Shown: positions 1-4,634 of the stretch, piece by piece
How positions within the stretch are numbered: position 1 is the stretch's first letter
How the letters are laid out: every line of letters starts with the position of its first letter
DNA from: Candidatus Saccharimonadales bacterium
GTDB lineage: Bacteria > Patescibacteriota > Saccharimonadia > Saccharimonadales > Saccharimonadaceae
DNA: 10,433 bases
Assembly: GCA_030151825.1 (NCBI GenBank)
Contig: JASLCP010000026.1
Coordinates: forward strand, 1-10,433
Direction: 5' to 3'
The notes under the pieces: model-generated
Seen by the model: only the letters and a program-made list of their open reading frames with translations
What the model was told of the DNA's origin: nothing
Databases searched by the model: none
Program-made: the position numbers and the translations under genes

Positions 1-996
1 ATCCTCGAAACTGGCATCAAGGTGATCGACCTGATTGCGCCACTGACTAAAGGTGGTAAAGCTGGTCTCTTCGCCGGTGCAGGTGTCGGTAAAACCGTCC
101 TTATCCAGGAGTTGATCAATAACATCGCCGAATACCACAAGGGCAACTCAGTATTCGCGGGTGTTGGTGAACGTACGCGTGAAGGTAAAGACCTCTACGA
201 AGAGCTGGCCGATAGCGGCGTCCTCGACAAGACATCACTCGTCTTTGGTCAGATGAACGAACCACCAGGAGCGCGTCTTCGTGTGGCGCTTTCGGGTCTT
301 GCCATGGCCGAAGCGTTTCGTGATGAAGGCAAAGATGTCCTTCTCTTCGTCGATAATATCTTCCGCTATACCCAAGCCGGTGCAGAGGTCTCTGCCCTAC
401 TTGGACGTCTGCCGTCTGCAGTGGGTTACCAGCCAAACTTGCAACAAGAAATGGGTGCTTTGCAAGAGCGAATTACCAGTACTAAGAACGGTTCGATTAC
501 CTCTGTCCAAGCAGTTTACGTGCCAGCCGACGACTTTACCGATCCAGCTCCAGCTACGACGTTTGCTCACCTCGATGCGACTATCGTGATGAACCGTGCG
601 CTCACCGAAATCGGCATCTACCCTGCCGTTGACGTGCTTGATAGCACCAGCAACTCACTTGATCCAGAGGTCGTTGGTGATGAACACTACCACGTGGCAC
701 GTGAAGTGCAGCGCGTACTGCAGGAGTATAAAGACTTGCAGGATATCATCGCTATCCTCGGTATGGAAGAGCTGTCTGACGAGCAAAAGCAGACTGTCAA
801 CCGCGCCCGCCGCTTGCAGCGTTTCTTTGCCCAGCCGTTCCACGTTGCCGAACAATTTACCGGTAACAAGGGTGTCTATGTCAAACTCGAGGACACTATC
901 AAGGATGCTGCCGATATCCTTGCTGGTAAATACGATGACAAGCCTGAAAGCTGGTTCTACATGGCACCGGGTGCTCTAAGCGAAAAGAAGGACTAA
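1..996 (+). CDS. atpD: F1Fo-ATP synthase subunit beta, 5'-truncated by window edge
   Basis: This is the catalytic beta subunit of F1 ATP synthase, which makes or hydrolyses ATP on the cytoplasmic side of the membrane. The frame is open from base 1 (331 residues seen); about 135 N-terminal residues lie outside the window, judged from the usual length of about 465. Visible motifs, numbered from base 1: Walker A GAGVGKT at residues 26-32; the catalytic glutamate in GERTREG (residue 57); Walker B LLFVDN with Asp118; the adenine-pocket region around GYQPNL; and STSNSLDP where many relatives have STSRxLDP. The DELSEED lever that contacts gamma and epsilon reads EELSDEQ in the helix after ILGM. The C-terminal helical domain is complete. 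The stop codon abuts the atpC start, as expected for an atp operon. Identity is certain; only the missing N-terminus limits the entry. Confidence 0.98.
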   Translation: MLETGIKVIDLIAPLTKGGKAGLFAGAGVGKTVLIQELINNIAEYHKGNSVFAGVGERTREGKDLYEELADSGVLDKTSLVFGQMNEPPGARLRVALSGLAMAEAFRDEGKDVLLFVDNIFRYTQAGAEVSALLGRLPSAVGYQPNLQQEMGALQERITSTKNGSITSVQAVYVPADDFTDPAPATTFAHLDATIVMNRALTEIGIYPAVDVLDSTSNSLDPEVVGDEHYHVAREVQRVLQEYKDLQDIIAILGMEELSDEQKQTVNRARRLQRFFAQPFHVAEQFTGNKGVYVKLEDTIKDAADILAGKYDDKPESWFYMAPGALSEKKD

Positions 997-1419
997 ATGA
1001 AGTTTCAACTCGTAACACTTCTGGGGGTCAAAGTCGACCAAGACGTCTACGAGGTCGTGCTACCAACGGCTGACGGTGAGATTGCGGTTTTTCCGGGGCA
1101 CGAGCCACTGGTCGGCATCGCGGCGCCTGGTGCGATTGCTGTTCGACACAACAAAACCGACGCTGATGACAAGTTGGAATACTTCGCTATTAGCGGCGGC
1201 GTGATTGAGGTTACGACGGAATCGCTCCGTGTGTTGGTTGACGAGGCTGACAGCGGTGAAGATATCGTTGAGGCCGAAAGCAAAGCAGCACTTGACCGTG
1301 CACTCAAGATGCGCGATGAGGCCAAGGACCAAGTCGAGCTCGAAAAGGCTTCGGCAATGGTTGATCGTCATGCGGTTCGCCTGAAGGTGGCTGATCTTCG
1401 TCGACGTCATCGTCGATAA
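997..1419 (+). CDS. atpC: F1Fo-ATP synthase subunit epsilon
   Basis: Epsilon is part of the central rotor stalk and can inhibit ATP hydrolysis through its C-terminal helices. The 140-aa length is normal. The N-terminal beta-sandwich (residues about 1-85) carries the family signature around FPGHEPLVG near residue 35 and a glycine-rich turn ISGGVIEV near residue 70. Residues about 90-140 form the helical hairpin and end in a very basic tail (RRRHRR). The ATG directly follows the atpD TAA with no gap, and a Shine-Dalgarno-like AAGAAGGA lies at the end of atpD, so the two are translated as neighbours in one operon. A strong hairpin terminator follows, so this is the last gene of the atp operon, the common bacterial position. 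I infer the inhibitory role from the family only. Confidence 0.95.
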   Translation: MKFQLVTLLGVKVDQDVYEVVLPTADGEIAVFPGHEPLVGIAAPGAIAVRHNKTDADDKLEYFAISGGVIEVTTESLRVLVDEADSGEDIVEAESKAALDRALKMRDEAKDQVELEKASAMVDRHAVRLKVADLRRRHRR

Positions 1420-1431
1420 CCTCCTTTCGAT

Positions 1432-1478
1432 AAAAGAAAAGACCCTCGCGCGCGGTATGCGTGCGAGGGTTTCTCTTT
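1432..1478. terminator. Bidirectional intrinsic terminator between atpC and a convergent small ORF
   Basis: A perfect 12-bp stem (1442-1453 with 1459-1470, one G-U pair) closes a 5-nt loop, GGTAT. On the plus strand the stem is followed by TTCTCTTT; on the minus strand it is followed by a T-rich run (CTTTTCTTTT). It lies 22 nt after the atpC stop and 22 nt after the stop of the minus-strand small ORF, so it can end both transcripts. Confidence 0.88.
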
Positions 1479-1491
1479 GTGGAGCGTGGGA

Positions 1492-1644
1492 TTACGTGCC
1501 GGCAATGCCAAAGACTGCCCCTACGAAGAGGTATACTCCGAAAAGTAGGATGAGCACGACACCACTGAACACGACTAAGCCGAAAATGGCCTTGACGAGC
1601 TCCCGTCCACCGGTGCGGAACTGTGATGGTTTTGCTGCAATCAT
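1492..1644 (-). CDS. 50-aa single-pass membrane peptide, unknown function
   Basis: This minus-strand ORF has 50 codons plus TAA. The start ATG (1642-1644) has an AGGAG Shine-Dalgarno sequence 4 nt upstream (1649-1653). The N-terminus is short, polar and basic (MIAAKPSQFRTGGRELVK). Residues about 19-48 form one long hydrophobic helix rich in Val, Leu, Phe and Gly (AIFGLVVFSGVVLILLFG and onward), ending at GIAGT. This predicts a single membrane helix with the basic N-terminus inside by the positive-inside rule. It has a near-consensus promoter (1689-1717) and a terminator that also serves atpC, so it is a self-contained monocistronic unit. I do not recognise a family. Being next to the ATP synthase operon suggests, but does not show, a link to membrane energetics. 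The plus-strand frame over the same bases lacks a ribosome site and I regard it as a shadow. Confidence 0.78.
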   Translation of the reverse strand: MIAAKPSQFRTGGRELVKAIFGLVVFSGVVLILLFGVYLFVGAVFGIAGT

Positions 1645-1688
1645 AATGCTCCTATCAAAGAGTCTAGAGCGAGGTGCCCTATTGTTCT

Positions 1689-1717
1689 ATTATAACACAC
1701 TTTGTAATTATTATCAA
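1689..1717 (-). promoter_or_regulatory. Sigma70-type promoter for the 50-aa membrane peptide
   Basis: On the minus strand TTGATA (1712-1717) and TATAAT (1689-1694) are separated by exactly 17 bp, with TGT directly upstream of the -10 (extended -10). The expected start is near 1682, giving a leader of about 38 nt that includes the AGGAG ribosome site. It is one of the best promoter matches in the window. Confidence 0.8.
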
Positions 1718-1739
1718 GCATAGCGACTTCGCCTGGTGA

Positions 1740-1768
1740 TTGCAAAATAGAACCATAACAAGTATACT
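1740..1768 (+). promoter_or_regulatory. Promoter for the 1807-2894 two-gene unit
   Basis: TTGCAA (1740-1745) and TATACT (1763-1768) are 17 bp apart, giving a start near 1775 and a leader of about 30 nt with AAGGA 5 nt before the ATG at 1807. It is divergent from the promoter at 1689-1717; the two -35 boxes are 22 bp apart. A second AT-rich box (TAATAT, 1785-1790) has no matching -35. Confidence 0.6.
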
Positions 1769-1806
1769 GACGATGGTATCACTCTAATATATACACAAGG
1801 ACCTCT

Positions 1807-2106
1807 ATGGAAACTGCGCAAAGCAAACTCAAGTTACGCATTGTCGTTATTGCGACGATAGCTATTGCAGTCATGGTGATTATTGGCGGTGCTGTCTACG
1901 CATTGATGCAGGTCGGCTCTGATGACACCAAAACAGCAGACACATCCCAAACCACTCAAAAAACAGACAAGAAAGCGGTATCGCAAGAGCAGCTTGATCA
2001 CGGTATGACCGAGGTGAATTCTGCGGTTACCCGAAGTAAACAAGCCCATTCGGCAGCAGTTAATGCGGCTAATGACGCGGCAAAACGCGTGAAAGTGAGT
2101 CAATAA
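1807..2106 (+). CDS. Small membrane-anchored protein, unknown function (99 aa)
   Basis: I do not recognise this protein. Residues 1-11 are polar and basic, residues about 12-34 form one membrane helix (IVVIATIAIAVMVIIGGAVY and onward), residues about 37-57 are a Thr/Asp/Lys-rich flexible linker, and residues about 58-99 are predicted helical and rich in Ala, Lys and Val. The layout is that of a single-pass protein with a short extracytoplasmic tail, or a signal-anchor. AAGGA lies 5 nt before the ATG and a good promoter lies upstream. The stop codon overlaps the start of the next gene by one base (TAATG), so the two are almost certainly cotranscribed and translationally coupled. The next gene also encodes an exported helical protein, so both probably act at the cell surface. 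This is inference from topology and order. Confidence 0.82.
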   Translation: METAQSKLKLRIVVIATIAIAVMVIIGGAVYALMQVGSDDTKTADTSQTTQKTDKKAVSQEQLDHGMTEVNSAVTRSKQAHSAAVNAANDAAKRVKVSQ

Positions 2107-2894
2107 TGATGAAAACAGTAACGACGCTTTCTTTTGCATCAATCAAAAAAGTCCTCTGGCTCATGATGGTTGGGATCGTCTCGCTGGTGCTACTGACGCA
2201 AAGTACCGTACAAGCACAATCGGCAACGATGGCCAACCAAGAATTGACTGACAAGCTGGCGAGTATGCGCACTGAATTGAATCGACGCTTGACGTCAAGC
2301 CAACAGGCACTTGATGCGCTGAAAACTGTCGACTCGACAGATAGTGTCAAAAAGATTGAAGCAACACTTACCAAGAGCATCGATGCCATCAAGAAACTCG
2401 TCACTGAACTGGATTCTGTCAAGGATATCAAGTCAGCGGGTGACCTCGCAGTTCGTATCGAAAAGCAATATGATCAATACGCTTCGGCTAATGCCTCGGC
2501 ATACGCGATGAACGATACGAGCGAGCAAAAGGCAGCACTCGACAAGATGACAGGTCTCGCGAACGACAGTCAATCAGCTATCGACCAAGCCGGTGCCCAA
2601 GGTGCCGATATGGGGGGTCAGCAGGATATGATGAAGACAATCAAGCAATTGATCGACACTATCGTCAAAATCATCGCTTCGGTGATTGCGCTCATCATTG
2701 CGATTGCCACGGGACAAAGTAGCTTTAGTGATATCCAGCCAGCTCTACAGACAATTGTCGGACAACTTGCTCAGAACATTACCTCGATGAGTACGATCCA
2801 AGGGATGTTTGGCACGATTATTACCTCAATTGGCGGGAGTGGTCTTAAGATCAATACGTCACCATCGTATGATACTCCTGTAACGGACCAGTAG
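2106..2894 (+). CDS. Exported alpha-helical protein with signal peptide and C-terminal hydrophobic segment, unknown function
   Basis: This 262-aa protein has a classical signal peptide: a basic start (KK at 14-15), a hydrophobic core at residues 16-30 and a likely signal peptidase I site VQA|QS after residue 37. Residues about 40-165 are polar, Lys/Asp/Ser/Ala-rich and strongly helical, with spacing suited to a coiled coil. A Gly/Gln-rich hinge (about 163-173) leads to an amphipathic-to-hydrophobic helix at about 179-202 (IVKIIASVIALIIAIATG), a good membrane segment, then a Ser/Ile/Gly-rich tail. There is no cysteine at the cleavage site, so it is not a lipoprotein. The start used overlaps the previous stop (TAATGATG); the second ATG at 2109 is an equally possible start. 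I see no enzymatic motif. With its partner it resembles a small envelope-associated pair. It ends in a strong hairpin. Confidence 0.85.
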   Translation: MMKTVTTLSFASIKKVLWLMMVGIVSLVLLTQSTVQAQSATMANQELTDKLASMRTELNRRLTSSQQALDALKTVDSTDSVKKIEATLTKSIDAIKKLVTELDSVKDIKSAGDLAVRIEKQYDQYASANASAYAMNDTSEQKAALDKMTGLANDSQSAIDQAGAQGADMGGQQDMMKTIKQLIDTIVKIIASVIALIIAIATGQSSFSDIQPALQTIVGQLAQNITSMSTIQGMFGTIITSIGGSGLKINTSPSYDTPVTDQ

Positions 2895-2916
2895 ATTTAT
2901 ACCTCTGGCAACTATG

Positions 2917-2945
2917 AAAACAGCGCCTGTATGCGGCGCTGTTTT
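2917..2945. terminator. Bidirectional terminator between the helical protein and dus
   Basis: A perfect 11-bp stem AAAACAGCGCC / GGCGCTGTTTT (2917-2927 with 2935-2945) closes a 7-nt loop. The A/T ends of the stem supply the U-tract in both directions. Its right edge overlaps the TAA stop of the minus-strand dus gene (2944-2946), so the hairpin serves both convergent genes with no spare sequence. Confidence 0.85.
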
Positions 2946-3891
2946 ATATGAGTGAGGCGATAATGGTGCGAACATCATCGGTCGATTTGGTGTGCATTAA
3001 TGCATCACGAAGTTCGGCCGCGCCATCAAATCCGCGCACGTAAATTTTATAAAATCGTTTCAGCGTATCGTAGGGGCGACTGGTTTGTCCGTGATAACGG
3101 TCGTAGAGATCGAGTTGGGTCTTGAGGAGTCCCAAAAGCTCTGCCCTACTATGCTCGGTTTTAGTGTGTTCAAAGGCGTAGGGGTTATGAAACACGCCAC
3201 GGCCAATCATCACACCGTCAACGCCAGTATCGCGTACTAGCGCCAGGCCATGTTCACGGTCGGTAATGTCGCCGTTGATCGTCAAGAGTGTCTGCGGAGC
3301 AATGTCATCGCGCAGTCGTTTGATTGCGGGGATAAGTTCGAAGTGTGCCGGGACTTTGCTCATTTCTTTCTTGGTGCGCAGGTGAATGGTCAGATTGACG
3401 ACGTCTTGTTGCAGCAGATGTGTCAGCCAATCACGCCATTCATTGACAAAGCTATAGCCAAGTCGTGTCTTGACGCTGACTGGCAGTCCGCTGGTTTTGG
3501 CGGCGGCAATCATCGCGCTCGCTATTTCGGGTGTACGAATCATGCCTGCCCCGCCGCCACTTTTGGTGGCCGAACTATCGGGGCAACCCATATTAATATC
3601 GATCCCGTCATAGCCAAGCTGGGCACAATGAGCAGCAAGCTTTTCCATTGATGCCGGATCACTGCCCCATAGTTGCGCGACCATCGGGTGTTCGTCGGCC
3701 GTCTTGACCAAGCGACCACCAATCGCTTTATCGCCGGCATGTGCCCAGCCAGTGGCGTTGGTAAATTCGGTAAACCATACGTCGGGTGCGGCGGCTTCGG
3801 CGACTACGTGGCGAAAAACAACATCAGTCACTGCCTCCATTGGAGCCAGAATAAAGAAAGGGTGCGGAAGATCGTGCCAAAAAGTATTCAT
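2944..3891 (-). CDS. dus: tRNA-dihydrouridine synthase family protein (Dus)
   Basis: This is an FMN-dependent flavoenzyme that reduces uridines in tRNA to dihydrouridine with NADPH. The 315 residues form one TIM barrel plus a helical C-terminal domain, the usual size. Seen motifs: FMN-binding APMEAVTD at residues 16-23; INMGCP with the catalytic proton-donor Cys103; the conserved Lys in the SATKSGGGAG loop (110); SVKTRLGY with Lys141 and Arg143 near the flavin; TIHLRT with His170 and Arg172, where most relatives have H-G-R-T; INGDI near 205; and MIGRG followed by NPYAF near 230, the phosphate-binding end of the barrel. Which uridine it modifies cannot be read from the sequence, so I do not assign DusA, B or C. 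The ATG has no Shine-Dalgarno sequence and a TATAAT box lies only 11 nt upstream, so the mRNA is probably leaderless or nearly so. It is convergent with the 1807-2894 unit and shares its terminator. Confidence 0.93.
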   Translation of the reverse strand: MNTFWHDLPHPFFILAPMEAVTDVVFRHVVAEAAAPDVWFTEFTNATGWAHAGDKAIGGRLVKTADEHPMVAQLWGSDPASMEKLAAHCAQLGYDGIDINMGCPDSSATKSGGGAGMIRTPEIASAMIAAAKTSGLPVSVKTRLGYSFVNEWRDWLTHLLQQDVVNLTIHLRTKKEMSKVPAHFELIPAIKRLRDDIAPQTLLTINGDITDREHGLALVRDTGVDGVMIGRGVFHNPYAFEHTKTEHSRAELLGLLKTQLDLYDRYHGQTSRPYDTLKRFYKIYVRGFDGAAELRDALMHTKSTDDVRTIIASLI

Positions 3892-3902
3892 TTGTTACGG
3901 CT

Positions 3903-3911
3903 ATTATACCA
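3903..3911 (-). promoter_or_regulatory. Extended -10 promoter of dus, predicting a leaderless mRNA
   Basis: On the minus strand TGG-TATAAT (TATAAT at 3903-3908, TGG at 3909-3911) lies 11 nt before the dus ATG. The expected start leaves only about 3-6 nt of leader and there is no Shine-Dalgarno sequence. The -35 position (3926-3931, TTACGA) is poor and falls in the preceding terminator hairpin. The 13-mer ATGGTATAATAGC recurs upstream of the hydrolase gene. Confidence 0.6.
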
Positions 3912-3913
3912 TG

Positions 3914-3940
3914 AAAAAGCCCATCTCGTAAGAGATGGGC
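3914..3940 (-). terminator. Intrinsic terminator of the tRNA-Pro-like / 59-aa ORF unit
   Basis: A perfect 9-bp stem GCCCATCTC / GAGATGGGC (3932-3940 with 3919-3927) closes a 4-nt loop and is followed on the minus strand by TTTTT (3918-3914). It is oriented to stop transcription coming from 4600 just before the dus promoter box, which begins about 3 bp further on. Confidence 0.9.
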
Positions 3941-3966
3941 GGTTGATAGGAACGGAACTGGCAGGT

Positions 3967-4154
3967 ACAGCGACCGCACGCGGGGTAGCGGTGCGTGCGG
4001 TCGCTGTCCGCGCTGACATGATACACCACGGTGTGTAGCATGTCGCTGAGGAGCCAAGTCACAGCTGGCTGCGACGGACCGGCTGGTTACTTGAGGCTCC
4101 TTTGTGGAAAGGTTGGGCGCGACCCTGTTTTTGCTCGATAGACTCACCTATCGA
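3967..4154 (-). ncRNA. Array of five stem-loops, candidate structured 3' UTR or non-coding RNA
   Basis: Between the 59-aa ORF and its terminator the minus strand reads as successive hairpins: TCGATAG/CTATCGA, 7 bp, 6-nt loop (4135-4154); CCTTT/AAAGG, 5 bp (4099-4112); AGGAGCC plus AAGT pairing with ACTT plus GGCTCCT, 11 bp with a 2-nt bulge (4049-4101, overlapping the previous one by 3 nt, so they compete slightly); 6 plus 5 bp with one mismatch (4015-4044); and a perfect 15-bp stem ACAGCGACCGCACGC with an 11-nt loop (3967-4007). I looked for the signatures of RNase P RNA, tmRNA, SRP RNA and 6S RNA and found none. It may be a stable 3' UTR or an independent RNA processed from the transcript. 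The reading frame that crosses it runs through the terminator into dus, so I do not call a protein here. Confidence 0.6.
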
Positions 4155-4171
4155 TCCTTTCCTTTGTGGTA

Positions 4172-4351
4172 TCAAAACCACGAACGATGCGTGTCGGTCG
4201 CTTTTGCTCCCTTGCGGATGGCCTCCTTGGCCTGGTTGCCGGAGGCGCCAGCCACGCGAGACCGAGCGTCAACCCGGTCATGATCTTGACGGGTGCCTTT
4301 GCCTGCCCGAACGGCGGCAATCGAGTCCTGCACTTGCTTTTCCGTAGCCAC
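4172..4351 (-). CDS. 59-aa basic small protein, unknown function
   Basis: I do not recognise this protein. Translation most likely begins at GTG (4349-4351), because a full GAGGAGG Shine-Dalgarno sequence (4359-4365) sits 7 nt upstream; the frame is open further upstream but that part runs into the tRNA-like gene. The 59 residues are polar and charged with Lys/Arg and His excess, Ala/Gly-rich, and without a signal peptide or membrane helix. A helical N-terminal part (EKQVQDSIAAVRAGKGTR) is followed by a Gly/Asn turn (GASGNQ) and a second basic helix (AKEAIRKGAKATD). This suggests a soluble, possibly nucleic-acid-binding peptide, but that is only a composition argument. It shares a transcript with the tRNA-Pro-like gene upstream and the hairpin array downstream. 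The alternative frame at 4144-4377 has no start with a ribosome site. Confidence 0.72.
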   Translation of the reverse strand: MATEKQVQDSIAAVRAGKGTRQDHDRVDARSRVAGASGNQAKEAIRKGAKATDTHRSWF

Positions 4352-4354
4352 TTT

Positions 4355-4372
4355 TTCACCTCCTCGGGTGAA
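4355..4372 (-). promoter_or_regulatory. Shine-Dalgarno site folded in a hairpin, upstream of the 59-aa ORF
   Basis: On the minus strand TTCACC (4367-4372) pairs with GGTGAA (4355-4360) around the 6-nt loop CGAGGA. The strong GAGGAGG ribosome site lies in the loop and the 3' side of this stem, so folding would hide part of it. This could set translation of the downstream GTG-initiated ORF; no ligand or trans-acting RNA is evident. Confidence 0.5.
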
Positions 4373-4391
4373 GACAAAATCGGACAAGTCG

Positions 4392-4480
4392 TCGGGATGA
4401 CTGGATTCGAACCAACATCGTCGTGCCCCTGGCACGGTGTGTTACCATGGGCGTACGGTACGCCCTTACACTACACCCCG
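4392..4480 (-). tRNA. tRNA-Pro-like gene (nominal anticodon AGG) with an 18-nt D-loop hairpin insertion; possibly non-canonical or pseudo-tRNA
   Basis: The minus strand folds as a cloverleaf of 89 nt. Acceptor CGGGGTG pairs with CATCCCG over 7 bp (one G-U), discriminator A, no CCA encoded. The D-stem GTGT/ACAC is perfect. The T-arm GTTGG-TTCGAAT-CCAGT has a canonical T-loop but two G-U pairs. The anticodon stem is CCGTG/CACGA (4 of 5 pairs) around CCAGGGG, giving anticodon AGG with G37. C1-G72, A73, G35 and G36 are the known bacterial proline identity elements, so the ancestry is proline tRNA. Three things are odd: an 18-nt insertion in the D-loop (4448-4465) forms GGGCGTA-CCG-TACGCCC inside an otherwise normal AA/TGGTA loop; position 33 is C instead of the near-universal U; and loop bases 32-33 can pair with 37-38, leaving only an AGG triloop. 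It lies in a transcript with a protein gene. It may be a working tRNA, a decayed one or a tRNA mimic. Confidence 0.68.
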
Positions 4481-4484
4481 TGGT

Positions 4485-4546
4485 GCTAAAGAGCATATTC
4501 TGCTGTTCACGAAAAACTATCAATGGACAACAGGCGCGTCTTTAGC
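4485..4546 (-). other. Structured leader of the tRNA-Pro-like transcript
   Basis: Between promoter and tRNA-like gene the minus strand contains a perfect 8-bp inverted repeat GCTAAAGA (4539-4546) and TCTTTAGC (4485-4492), enclosing a second pairing CTGTT/AACAG. The right arm is 4 nt from the tRNA acceptor stem, so this looks like a leader stem that could position 5' end processing. I see no convincing ORF in the 120-nt leader. Confidence 0.4.
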
Positions 4547-4604
4547 GGGCTGCATACGAACCTGTTTCCTATACACTCCGCCAAAGACATACCTGTGTAG
4601 TCTC

Positions 4605-4633
4605 ATCATACCGAATTATTGACAGTTCGTCAA
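4605..4633 (-). promoter_or_regulatory. Sigma70-type promoter of the tRNA-Pro-like unit, overlapping the helicase stop
   Basis: On the minus strand TTGACG (4628-4633) and TATGAT (4605-4610) are exactly 17 bp apart, predicting a start near 4598. The -35 box contains the TGA stop codon of the helicase gene. No hairpin with a U-tract separates the helicase from this unit, so read-through from the helicase is possible too. Confidence 0.75.
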
Positions 4634-4634
4634 T
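4618..4634 (-). promoter_or_regulatory. Palindrome ATTGAC-N5-GTCAAT overlapping the -35 box
   Basis: A perfect 6-bp inverted repeat around GAACT covers the -35 hexamer and the first part of the spacer. The position suits an operator for a dimeric repressor. It has no U-tract and is too weak for a terminator. One short palindrome may be chance, hence low confidence. Confidence 0.35.

Noticed and set aside
1457..1723. Plus-strand 88-aa frame after atpC
   Set aside because: It starts within the terminator stem and lacks a ribosome site; the bases are better explained by the 50-aa minus-strand gene and its promoter.
3824..4147. 107-codon minus-strand frame starting with GTG behind AAGGAAAGG
   Set aside because: It runs through five hairpins and a strong terminator and then overlaps dus in another frame; composition looks non-coding.
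4392..4480. Integration of a mobile element at the tRNA 3' end (attachment site)
   Set aside because: No second copy of the T-arm or acceptor sequence and no integrase gene in the window.
4507..4590. 27-codon ORF in the leader of the tRNA-like unit (minus strand, ATG 4588-4590 to TGA 4507-4509)
   Set aside because: No proper ribosome site (AGG only 1 nt from the ATG) and it lies in a leader with inverted repeats; too short to support.
3914..4633. tmRNA, RNase P RNA, SRP RNA or 6S RNA
   Set aside because: I searched by eye for the tmRNA 5' end and ALAA-type tag, the RNase P GAGGAAAGTCC and CR-V motifs and the SRP GGTCAGG...GGAAGGAAGCAGCC motif; none is present, and the acceptor stem has proline rather than alanine identity.
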